Shown: piece after piece, positions 1 through 4,686 of the stretch | Layout: every line of letters starts with the position of its first letter | Position numbering within the stretch: the stretch's first letter is position 1 | Assembly (NCBI GenBank): GCA_019322375.1 | Contig: JAHWIP010000058.1 | Location: 1-6,776, forward strand | Reading direction: 5' to 3' | Length of the DNA stretch: 6,776 nucleotides | DNA from: Candidatus Woesearchaeota archaeon | GTDB taxonomy: Archaea > Nanobdellota > Nanobdellia > Woesearchaeales > SM23-78 | Position numbers and translations under genes: made by a program | Notes under the pieces: generated by a model | The model's database searches: none | Told to the model about the DNA's origin: nothing | The model's input: the letters and a program-made list of their open reading frames with translations, nothing else

Positions 1-123
1 AATATTGTGTATGAGTGCGCCAAAATCCGCTGCGCACTCATATCATACTCAAAAAGGTTAGAAAAAACTTATGGAGGTATAGGCTACCCTTGCACTAAAG
101 TGCAAGGTATCCTTCAATTGTAA
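1..123 (+). CDS. possible C-terminal end of a gene cut by the left edge
   Basis: Frame 1 is open from the first base to a TAA at 121-123 and would encode the last 40 residues of a protein, with three cysteines (residues 6, 11 and 31 of the visible part) and the stretch YGGIGYPCTKVQG. I recognise no family. The best support is that its stop overlaps the start of the next gene as TAATG, the usual layout of coupled genes in an operon. Against it, 40 open codons can occur by chance, and the stretch contains two strong inverted repeats, which is more typical of non-coding DNA. Another frame has a 16-codon ORF at 11-61. On the minus strand a frame beginning with ATG at 41-39 is open to the edge. 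The call is tentative. Confidence 0.35.
   Translation, partial: NIVYECAKIRCALISYSKRLEKTYGGIGYPCTKVQGILQL
10..42. repeat. perfect 11-bp inverted repeat (hairpin)
   Basis: TATGAGTGCGC at 10-20 is exactly complementary to GCGCACTCATA at 32-42, with an 11-base loop. The arms are GC-richer than the surroundings. No T-run follows on the plus strand; on the minus strand the repeat is not followed by a clear T-run within the window. It could be an RNA hairpin at the end or inside of an upstream transcript, or a protein-binding palindrome. Confidence 0.75.
85..109 (+). repeat. hairpin just before the small membrane-peptide gene
   Basis: CCTTGCACT (88-96) pairs with AGTGCAAGG (99-107). The stem can be lengthened by TA/TA (85-86 with 108-109) if one C is bulged. 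Stem bases next to the centre would open to give a four-base TAAA loop. The hairpin lies 13 bases before the ATG at 123 and 6 bases after an isolated GGAGGT (73-78). It may be a leader structure affecting translation, or the mark of an old insertion; the sequence does not decide. Confidence 0.65.
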
Positions 124-296
124 TGAAGACAAAAGATAAAAAAGCAGTTACTTCTTTACTAGGAGCAATAGGACTGATAATTCTGCTGGTAGGAATATTC
201 ACAACCATGGATTTCATACTAGCCCTGCTAATAGCCATAATCATCTGGATACTCACAGGAGTGCTGGCCAAGTACTGGGGGGTTAAGAAGAAGTAA
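123..296 (+). CDS. 57-residue two-helix membrane peptide
   Basis: This short gene encodes a lysine-rich N-terminus (MKTKDKKA), a hydrophobic segment at about residues 10-27, a break at TTMD (27-30), a second hydrophobic segment at about 31-49, and a basic end (KYWGVKKK). This pattern predicts a helical hairpin with both ends in the cytoplasm under the positive-inside rule. ATG 123 is the only plausible start: the in-frame stop TAA lies at 96-98 and no GTG or TTG intervenes in frame. There is no TATA box at the leaderless distance and no SD next to the ATG. Translation may be coupled to the frame that ends at 123 through the TAATG overlap. Similar tiny two-helix peptides are common in archaeal genomes, and I know of no function. 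Being a real gene is likely because the hydrophobic/charged layout is so regular; its role is unknown. Confidence 0.6.
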   Translation: MKTKDKKAVTSLLGAIGLIILLVGIFTTMDFILALLIAIIIWILTGVLAKYWGVKKK

Positions 297-320
297 GATT
301 AAGGATTAAATCTCTAAAAA

Positions 321-328
321 TTTAAATA
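321..328 (+). promoter_or_regulatory. TATA box of the 352 gene, leaderless type
   Basis: TTTAAATA spans positions -31 to -24 relative to the ATG at 352, so transcription should begin at or within a few bases of the start codon. The interval ends in the pyrimidine tract TTTCTTTTCTTT. There is no SD. Confidence 0.6.
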
Positions 329-351
329 GTAAATATAAATTTCTTTTCTTT

Positions 352-855
352 ATGGATACATATAGATGGACTTTAGAAGATGGAATAGAAGCAGAAATAG
401 CTTTTTCAGGTCACTTTGATAATTTAATAAGAAAGTATAGAAATAAAAAAGTAATCGAAGGAATTTTTCTAATGGACTGCGGGATTGTATATGCTATGCC
501 TTATATAATGAGATATTGTTTTGAAGAAGGTGTGAATTTAAAGGAGAGAAAGTTTTTAAGAGATTTACCTTTTGAAGGTTTTTATGAAATTGATGAACGT
601 CGTTTAAAATCTGACCTCCAAAGGCCTTTGAGAAACGATGCAGGAACTGTAAGGAGGGTTGATAATGACTTAATTATCTATTCTTCACCTCCATACATGA
701 GCGGCAAGATATCATTTGATGCAAAAAATGTTTCTGAACTTGTTGAAGGCATTATTAAAGTATTAAATTGTGATGGTGTAGCCCGCGCCCACACAAAATG
801 CATACAAACAGTTCAATACTATCACCAATGTTTAAAAGAAGAGCTTATTAAGTGA
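352..855 (+). CDS. hypothetical protein, 167 residues
   Basis: I do not recognise this protein. It appears soluble, with no signal peptide and no long hydrophobic helix. It has alternating acidic and basic stretches and five cysteines (residues 43, 56, 140, 150, 160) that form no CxxC metal-binding pair. The middle is rich in aromatic and hydrophobic strand-like segments (EGIFLMDCGIVYAMPYIM, about 36-53), followed by a basic patch (ERKFLRD, DERRLKSDLQRPLR). The end (about 126-167) looks helical. The ATG is well supported because a TATA box lies about 27 bases upstream and no earlier in-frame ATG suits it. It is flanked by its own promoter and by a T-run at 882-886, so it is probably a single-gene transcript with no informative partner. 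Confidence 0.7.
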   Translation: MDTYRWTLEDGIEAEIAFSGHFDNLIRKYRNKKVIEGIFLMDCGIVYAMPYIMRYCFEEGVNLKERKFLRDLPFEGFYEIDERRLKSDLQRPLRNDAGTVRRVDNDLIIYSSPPYMSGKISFDAKNVSELVEGIIKVLNCDGVARAHTKCIQTVQYYHQCLKEELIK

Positions 856-881
856 CATAAATTAATCCCCTACAAAACCTG

Positions 882-903
882 TTTTTCCACAACCTTTATT
901 AAC
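882..903 (+). promoter_or_regulatory. T-run plus TATA promoter block of the TPM gene (copy 1)
   Basis: The block is five T, then CCACAACCTTTATTAAC. TTTATTAA (895-902) sits at -30 to -23 from the ATG at 925, which fits leaderless transcription; a pyrimidine-rich stretch (CCCCTTTTTCATTCTTTTT) runs up to the ATG. The T-run may also end the upstream transcript. The same 22 bases occur again at 3405-3426. Confidence 0.6.
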
Positions 904-924
904 AACCCCTTTTTCATTCTTTTT

Positions 925-1716
925 ATGAAGTGGACGATATATATTTTATTAATCATACTTTTATCTTTCCCAGTCCTTGCTCTTGATGAATTAACTGGCT
1001 TTGTTAATGATGAAGCAGAAGTTATTTCATCCGGGTTTGAGCAATCCCTTAATGATGCACTTTATGATTTAAAGCTTAACACATCTGTTGAGATGGCTGT
1101 TGCAACTGTTAGAACCACAGGAGAAGTTCCAATAGAAGAATACTCTATAGAACTTGCGCATAACACATTGGGAGAGAAAGAAAAAGATAATGGATTGTTA
1201 ATCTTATTAGCTGTTGATGACAGGGCTTACAGGATTGAAGTTGGCTATGGCTTGGAACCAACCATTCCTGATGCTCTTGCTGGAAGGATTGGCAGAGAGG
1301 TAATGGCTCCCAGATTTAAAGAAGGCAATTTTGAACAAGGACTGCTTGATGGAGTAAAAGTTATTAGTGATATTCTTAAAGGTGATGAGAGCTGGGAGAC
1401 AACAGGAACAGGAGCTCAGAAAACAGGATTTAGTGGTGATATGATACGGCTTGGCTTCTGGGTATTTTTTGTCATAATATTAATCCTGGGCAATGTAATT
1501 GCTGGTTACAAGCACGCTAAAAAGAAAACCAAAGGAAAAAGAAAAAAAGGAGGAAGACCTGATACAGGCGACTTCCTGGCTGCCTGGTTTATTGCCAGCA
1601 TGTTTGGCAGAGGAGGAAGAGGCAGAGGCGGCATGGGCGGCTCTGGTGGAATTGGAGGCTTTGGCGGCTTTGGAGGCGGAGGCTTTGGCGGAGGAGGATT
1701 TAGCGGCAGGTTTTGA
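925..1716 (+). CDS. TPM-domain membrane protein (YgcG-like)
   Basis: This is a cell-surface protein of the TPM (TPM_phosphatase/YgcG) family. Residues 1-19 form a signal peptide, with the mature part beginning near LDELTGFVNDEAEVIS, the usual TPM opening. The TPM domain covers about 22-150 and includes the family stretches VEMAVATV, KDNGLLILLAVDDRAYRIEVGYGLE and IPDALAGRIGREVMAPRFKEGNFEQGL. A membrane helix follows at about 175-194, then a strongly basic segment (197-211) and a glycine-rich tail (229-263) ending GGGGFSGRF, as in bacterial YgcG-type proteins. The TPM domain should therefore lie outside the membrane and the basic segment inside. Biochemical roles proposed for TPM proteins include acid phosphatase activity in plants; the archaeal role is unknown. 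TPM and LemA genes are often neighbours in bacteria, and lemA is two genes downstream here. The family call is firm. Confidence 0.9.
   Translation: MKWTIYILLIILLSFPVLALDELTGFVNDEAEVISSGFEQSLNDALYDLKLNTSVEMAVATVRTTGEVPIEEYSIELAHNTLGEKEKDNGLLILLAVDDRAYRIEVGYGLEPTIPDALAGRIGREVMAPRFKEGNFEQGLLDGVKVISDILKGDESWETTGTGAQKTGFSGDMIRLGFWVFFVIILILGNVIAGYKHAKKKTKGKRKKGGRPDTGDFLAAWFIASMFGRGGRGRGGMGGSGGIGGFGGFGGGGFGGGGFSGRF
1654..1691 (+). repeat. 14-base direct repeat in the glycine-rich tail
   Basis: GGAGGCTTTGGCGG occurs at 1654-1667 and again at 1678-1691, inside a longer GGA/GGC-rich stretch (about 1612-1713) that codes for the Gly/Phe tail of the TPM protein. Repeats like this can change copy number by replication slippage, so tail length may vary between strains. 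Confidence 0.7.
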
Positions 1717-1744
1717 GAATAATTTAAAAAGATAATAGTATTCC

Positions 1745-1750
1745 GAGGTG
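1745..1750 (+). promoter_or_regulatory. Shine-Dalgarno site of the zf-TFIIB gene
   Basis: GAGGTG lies five bases before the ATG at 1756 and fixes that start. An SD in a gap of only 39 bases after the TPM stop, with no TATA box at the leaderless distance, suggests that this gene is read from the TPM transcript. Confidence 0.65.
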
Positions 1751-1755
1751 TAAAA

Positions 1756-2007
1756 ATGGGTTTGTTCAAGAAAAAAAAGAAAAGATTTGAAATACATGAT
1801 CCTGAAATAGACTGTCCAAGATGTCATGTTCCTATGATTAAAAAGACAAGGATGGGAGTGACCATTGATAAGTGCAAGAAATGCGATGGTATCTGGCTTG
1901 ACGGCGGAGAGATAGAAAAGATACTTAAGAAGATACAAGAAGAGCAGAGGAAGTTTAGGGAAAGACAGAAGAAAAGCAAAAAGAAGGCAACTAAAAGGAA
2001 AAAATAA
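1756..2007 (+). CDS. zf-TFIIB zinc-ribbon protein, 83 residues
   Basis: This is a small protein with one zf-TFIIB-type zinc ribbon. C20-P-R-C23 and C40-K-K-C43 should hold one zinc ion. The core matches the family pattern closely: CPRC..PM, then a basic strand, G34-V-T-I-D, CxxC-D-G-I-W-L-D and the acidic helix GGEIEKIL (50-57). The N-terminus (LFKKKKKR) and the last 25 residues are very basic and probably helical (QRKFRERQKKSKKKATKRKK), which would allow nucleic-acid or membrane-phosphate contacts. Despite the name, such stand-alone domains are not transcription factor TFIIB and their function is unknown. It follows the TPM gene by 39 bases with its own SD, so co-expression is likely. The family call is firm. 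Confidence 0.88.
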   Translation: MGLFKKKKKRFEIHDPEIDCPRCHVPMIKKTRMGVTIDKCKKCDGIWLDGGEIEKILKKIQEEQRKFRERQKKSKKKATKRKK

Positions 2008-2021
2008 AACAAAATTAGAAA

Positions 2022-2040
2022 TTTTGAATATTTTTCAAAA
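2022..2040 (+). terminator. weak hairpin and T-run after the zf-TFIIB gene
   Basis: TTTTGAA (2022-2028) pairs with TTCAAAA (2034-2040) around a TATTT loop, with a run of five T inside (2031-2035). It is AT-only apart from one pair, so the structure is weak; archaeal termination depends mainly on T-runs. If it works, lemA is a separate transcript. Confidence 0.25.
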
Positions 2041-2045
2041 AAAGA

Positions 2046-2062
2046 AAAATAAAATAATTAAT
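2046..2062 (+). promoter_or_regulatory. possible TATA region of lemA
   Basis: The stretch AAAATAAAATAATTAAT is the only TATA-like sequence at a fitting place. Transcription would then begin near 2080 and leave a short leader with the SD at 2093. The box is poorly defined because the whole gap is AT-rich. Confidence 0.3.
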
Positions 2063-2063
2063 T

Positions 2064-2086
2064 GCTCGCTCACTAACGCTCGCGAG
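2064..2086. repeat. GC-rich repeat element upstream of lemA
   Basis: In an otherwise very AT-rich gap, GCTCGC occurs twice (2064-2069 and 2078-2083). CTCGC (2065-2069) can pair with GCGAG (2082-2086), and CTCGCGAG (2079-2086) is itself a perfect palindrome. It could be an operator, a leader hairpin just before the SD, or one copy of a dispersed REP-like repeat. Confidence 0.5.
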
Positions 2087-2092
2087 AGAAAT

Positions 2093-2098
2093 GGAGGT
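2093..2098 (+). promoter_or_regulatory. Shine-Dalgarno site deciding the lemA start
   Basis: GGAGGT is a full-strength SD, seven bases before ATG 2106. The upstream in-frame ATG at 2091 overlaps this site and has no SD of its own, so 2106 is the likely start. Confidence 0.75.
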
Positions 2099-2105
2099 AA
2101 CCAAA

Positions 2106-2720
2106 ATGGCAAAAAAGAAAAAAACAAGCACAGGATTATTAATAGGAATTGTTGTAATAATAGTAATATTAATAATTGTTTTTAGTGGCATAGGCATTCG
2201 CAATGACCTTGTAAGAAAAGATATTGATGTTGATAATGCCTGGGCACAGGTAGAAACTGCTTATCAGAGAAGAGCAGACTTAATACCTAACTTAGTGGCT
2301 ACTGTGCAGGGAGCTGCTGATTTTGAGCAGGAAACCCAAACTCGAGTTGCAGAGCTAAGAACAGCTGCTGCTGCTGCAAAGCAGGCATGGGAGAGTGCAA
2401 CAACTCCAGAAGCAAAGGTTGAGGCTGCTAACCAGATGGAGTCAGTTCTTGCAGGCTTTCGCTCATTAAACATTAATGTTGAAAGATACCCTGATTTAAA
2501 AGCAACCACTAACTTCCTTGCATTGCAGGACGAATTAGCAGGCACAGAGAACAGAGTAAATGTTGAAAGAAAAAGATATAATGATAAAGTAGGCATTATG
2601 AACAAAAAAGTAAGGCTCTTCCCAAGCAACATAATAGCAGCCATGTTTGGCTTTGAAAAAAGAGACTTTTTTGAAGCATCAACAGGAGCAGAGGAGGCGC
2701 CGGTTGTTGAGTTTACATGA
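2106..2720 (+). CDS. lemA: LemA family membrane protein, 204 residues
   Basis: LemA proteins are anchored by one N-terminal helix and carry a helical-bundle domain of unknown biochemical role. Here a lysine-rich start (AKKKK) is followed by the membrane helix at about 10-31. The LemA domain follows: VDNAWAQVETAYQRRADLIPNL at 42-63, a central coiled segment with a poly-alanine patch (87-91), YPDLKATTNFLALQDELAGTENRV at 128-151, the YN pair near 158-159 and the closing FPSNIIAAMFGFEKRDFFEA at 172-191. Length is typical for the family. The start chosen drops the first five residues (MEVTK) of the longest frame, because ATG 2106 has the SD. The TPM gene two places upstream is a usual LemA neighbour. 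The family call is secure; the role is not known. Confidence 0.93.
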   Translation: MAKKKKTSTGLLIGIVVIIVILIIVFSGIGIRNDLVRKDIDVDNAWAQVETAYQRRADLIPNLVATVQGAADFEQETQTRVAELRTAAAAAKQAWESATTPEAKVEAANQMESVLAGFRSLNINVERYPDLKATTNFLALQDELAGTENRVNVERKRYNDKVGIMNKKVRLFPSNIIAAMFGFEKRDFFEASTGAEEAPVVEFT

Positions 2721-2726
2721 GAATAT

Positions 2727-2734
2727 TTTTAAAT
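2727..2734 (+). promoter_or_regulatory. TATA box of the 2756 gene, leaderless type
   Basis: TTTTAAAT lies at -29 to -22 relative to ATG 2756, with a T-rich interval (TTTAATTTTCTTTTTATT). It lies inside the longest version of the frame (ATG 2717), so it supports the shorter start. The T-runs may also end the lemA transcript. Confidence 0.55.
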
Positions 2735-2755
2735 TCATTTAATTTTCTTTTTATT

Positions 2756-3394
2756 ATGAAGGTAATAAAAGACTTAAGACCTGTTGAAGCATTTTATATT
2801 CTAGACAGCGCAGGAAAGGAAGCTTGGAGTGAAGAAAATGCCTTAGCATCAACAATTGCTTATCTTGTGCTTGAAGATTATGCAGAACGCCCTAAAAAAC
2901 AGAGCTATGACATCCCTCTCATCAAGACAGATAAAAGCAGGCATAATTTAAGATTCTATGAAAAATGGTGTCTTGACGCAATCCACAATGATGATGCAGA
3001 AGATCTTATTGATAGCGTAGGTTGGGGATATATAAGAAACTCTTTAACGAATCAAGGGTTTTTAAGAAAAGAATTAAAGGAAAAAAAGTTTTTATTTGTC
3101 AAATGGCATACCCCTAAATATTACTGGACAGATAAATATAGTAAAGCTGTTAAAGAGCTTGATGATTTAAGAAATGAAATTACACATTCTATAGAAAATA
3201 AAAAATCAGACAAATACTTGCTTGAGATGAGCTATGCATTTCCAAGTTCTGGTTTGCGTGATGGATTTTTAGAAATTGCACATGATGTTGCTGATGTAGT
3301 CGAAGAATTAGAAGCAGCTCAGATGGCTATAATGGCAGCAAGTACAGCAGTTCTAATTGCAGCAACAAGTTCAATCAATATATCATCTACTTAA
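2756..3394 (+). CDS. uncharacterised 212-residue protein next to lemA
   Basis: The longest frame begins at 2717, but its first 13 residues are encoded by promoter-like DNA, and ATG 2756 has a TATA box at the leaderless distance. The protein opens with DLRPVEAFYILDSAG and a helix ENALASTIAYLVLEDYAE (about 27-44). A basic segment follows, then a second helical block around FYEKWCLDAIHNDDAEDLIDSV (67-88) and IRNSLTNQGFLRKELKEKKFLF (93-114). This order (short opening, small helical unit, charged spacer, second helical unit ending in a turn and strand) resembles the cytoplasmic C-terminal part of DUF2207/TIGR04222-type proteins or a tandem winged helix, but the likeness is weak. Residues 188-207 (AQMAIMAASTAVLIAATS) are hydrophobic and could be a C-terminal membrane anchor. 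The place directly after lemA favours a link to that module. Confidence 0.65.
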   Translation: MKVIKDLRPVEAFYILDSAGKEAWSEENALASTIAYLVLEDYAERPKKQSYDIPLIKTDKSRHNLRFYEKWCLDAIHNDDAEDLIDSVGWGYIRNSLTNQGFLRKELKEKKFLFVKWHTPKYYWTDKYSKAVKELDDLRNEITHSIENKKSDKYLLEMSYAFPSSGLRDGFLEIAHDVADVVEELEAAQMAIMAASTAVLIAATSSINISST

Positions 3395-3404
3395 CAATTA
3401 ATCC

Positions 3405-3426
3405 TTTTTCCACAACCTTTATTAAC
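3405..3426 (+). promoter_or_regulatory. T-run plus TATA promoter block of the HIT operon (copy 2)
   Basis: These 22 bases are identical to 882-903: five T followed by CCACAACCTTTATTAAC. TTTATTAA (3418-3425) lies at -32 to -25 from ATG 3450, giving a leaderless or near-leaderless transcript, and the interval is T-rich. In both copies AATTAATCC also stands shortly upstream (860-868 and 3396-3404), at different spacing. Confidence 0.6.
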
Positions 3427-3449
3427 TATTTATTTTATCTATTTCTTTA

Positions 3450-4154
3450 ATGGTCACAGAATCAGACTTGCAAAACATGTCTCCTGAGGAGATTGCTGAG
3501 TTTCAGAGAAAGCAGTGTGTTTTTTGCAAAATCATTAATGGTGAGATTCCAAGTAAAAAGGTTTTTGAAGATGATAAACTAATTGGTATTCTTGATATTA
3601 ATCCTGCTGTTAAAGGGCATGCCTTGATGATGCCTAAAGAGCATTATCCTATTCTGCCTGTTATTCCTCTTGATGTGGCTGCTCATATGTTCAGGACAAC
3701 CAAGCACATGGTTGAGGCTTTGAAGAATGGCATGGTTACCAACATTGCAACTGTGTTTATGGCTAATGGTGCTATTGCTGGCCAGCAAAGCCCTCATTTT
3801 CTTTATCACTTAATCCCAAGAGAAGCAGGTGATGGATTGGATAATTTCAGTGTTCCTGCTAATGATTTTAAAGAAGAAGAGATTAAGCAGCACTTAGCAT
3901 CTCTTAAAGGAAAGATAGGATTAATGATGAGAGAGTACAAGGCAAAGAAAGGAGAAGAAACAAAAGAAGAAAAACCTCCTGAATACAAAGACCTGGCAGA
4001 ATTCATTGATAAAAATCCTGAAATAAAAAATATGATTATTAACAACCCTGAGGAGTTTAAAAAACAATTAGAAGCTAATGCTGAGCTTAAAAAAATGTTT
4101 GAAGGCATTAATATTAATAAGTTATCAACTGCTTTAGGGCAAATAAAGAAATGA
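3450..4154 (+). CDS. HIT-domain protein without the middle histidine, STI1-like tail
   Basis: Residues about 20-155 are a histidine-triad (HIT) domain, a fold that normally binds and cleaves nucleotide phosphates. It has C23-V-F-C26, the strand LIGILDINPAVKGHALMMPKEHY (44-66) and ANGAIAGQQSPH before the motif. H57 or H65 and H116 may complete a zinc site with the cysteines. The triad H-x-H-x-H reads H116-F-L118-Y-H120: the middle histidine, the nucleophile in enzymes of this family, is leucine. Classical hydrolase activity is therefore doubtful. A Lys/Glu-rich linker (164-178) leads to about 180-226, where N189-P-E, N199-P-E and N210-A-E begin three similar helical units resembling STI1 repeats of chaperone-linked proteins. 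It is leaderless, and another HIT gene follows after six bases. The domain call is firm; function as nucleotide binder or sensor is inferred. Confidence 0.85.
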   Translation: MVTESDLQNMSPEEIAEFQRKQCVFCKIINGEIPSKKVFEDDKLIGILDINPAVKGHALMMPKEHYPILPVIPLDVAAHMFRTTKHMVEALKNGMVTNIATVFMANGAIAGQQSPHFLYHLIPREAGDGLDNFSVPANDFKEEEIKQHLASLKGKIGLMMREYKAKKGEETKEEKPPEYKDLAEFIDKNPEIKNMIINNPEEFKKQLEANAELKKMFEGININKLSTALGQIKK

Positions 4155-4160
4155 TGCAAA

Positions 4161-4682
4161 ATGGAGTGCCTTATTTGTGAAAAACTAAAAGAGAAAAAAG
4201 CTCTTATTGTTTATGAAGATGACACTCTAATAGCTGTTCTTCCGAGCAAACCAGCAGCTGTTGGGCATATAAGGATTATGCCTAAGCAGCACTTCTCAAA
4301 ACTAGAAGAATTAGATGATGACTTAGTTCAGGACTTGTTCTTCCTAGCAAACTTCTCATCTGCCAGTGTTTTCGAAGCCCTGCAAGCCCATGGAACAAAC
4401 ATCATCCTTAATGAGAGTGATAATCACCTAGCCATTGACATAATCCCTAGAAAAGAGAATGATGGCTTAGACTTTACATGGAAGCCAAAGCAGTTAACAC
4501 CAGAAGAAATGGATGAAACATATAACAAGATAAAAGACAAGGCTTTTGTTGTTGGCAAAGCAGAGCAAGAACCCAAGCCTGCTGAAACCCCTGCTGAAGC
4601 AGTTAAGGAAGAAGAAATAATCAAGATACCTGAAGAAGAAAAAACCAATTATTTAATAAAGCATTTGGAAAAGATTCCTTGA
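4161..4682 (+). CDS. second HIT-domain protein with degenerate histidine triad
   Basis: This is a paralogue-like partner of the preceding gene, six bases downstream and so almost surely in the same transcript; no SD is visible, which suggests coupled translation. It keeps C3-L-I-C6, the strand LIAVLPSKPAAVGHIRIMPKQHF (23-45) and the closing IIPRKENDGLDFTWKPKQL. The triad H-x-H-x-H reads H89-L-A91-I-D93: the nucleophilic and third histidines are alanine and aspartate, a larger loss than in its neighbour. Residues 96-105 (PRKENDGLDF) match PREAGDGLDNF of the first protein, which supports common origin. A Pro/Glu-rich linker (about 134-160) ends in a short helix-like motif TNYLIKHLEKIP at the C-terminus, perhaps a docking peptide. 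The gene ends four bases before the convergent peptidase gene. The HIT fold is clear; enzymatic activity is unlikely. Confidence 0.83.
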   Translation: MECLICEKLKEKKALIVYEDDTLIAVLPSKPAAVGHIRIMPKQHFSKLEELDDDLVQDLFFLANFSSASVFEALQAHGTNIILNESDNHLAIDIIPRKENDGLDFTWKPKQLTPEEMDETYNKIKDKAFVVGKAEQEPKPAETPAEAVKEEEIIKIPEEEKTNYLIKHLEKIP

Positions 4683-4686
4683 ATTC

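Noticed and set aside
10..109. The two inverted repeats as ends of an insertion sequence or an RNA gene.
   Set aside because: There is no transposase, no target-site duplication and no recognisable tRNA or other RNA fold; they are recorded only as repeats.
1480..1938. Minus-strand 152-codon frame rich in Ser/Ala, plus other frames over the same stretch (1499-1735, 1506-1769).
   Set aside because: They are by-products of the GGA/GGC-rich tail of the TPM gene and of lysine-rich codons; no promoter or SD fits, and the plus-strand TPM and zf-TFIIB genes explain the DNA.
2091..2105. Earlier ATG for lemA, adding MEVTK.
   Set aside because: This ATG overlaps the GGAGGT that serves as SD for ATG 2106 and has no SD of its own.
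2717..2755. Earlier ATG for the gene after lemA, overlapping the lemA stop.
   Set aside because: The added residues are coded by a TATA box and T-rich promoter sequence at the leaderless distance from ATG 2756. The overlap is attractive but there is no SD before 2717.
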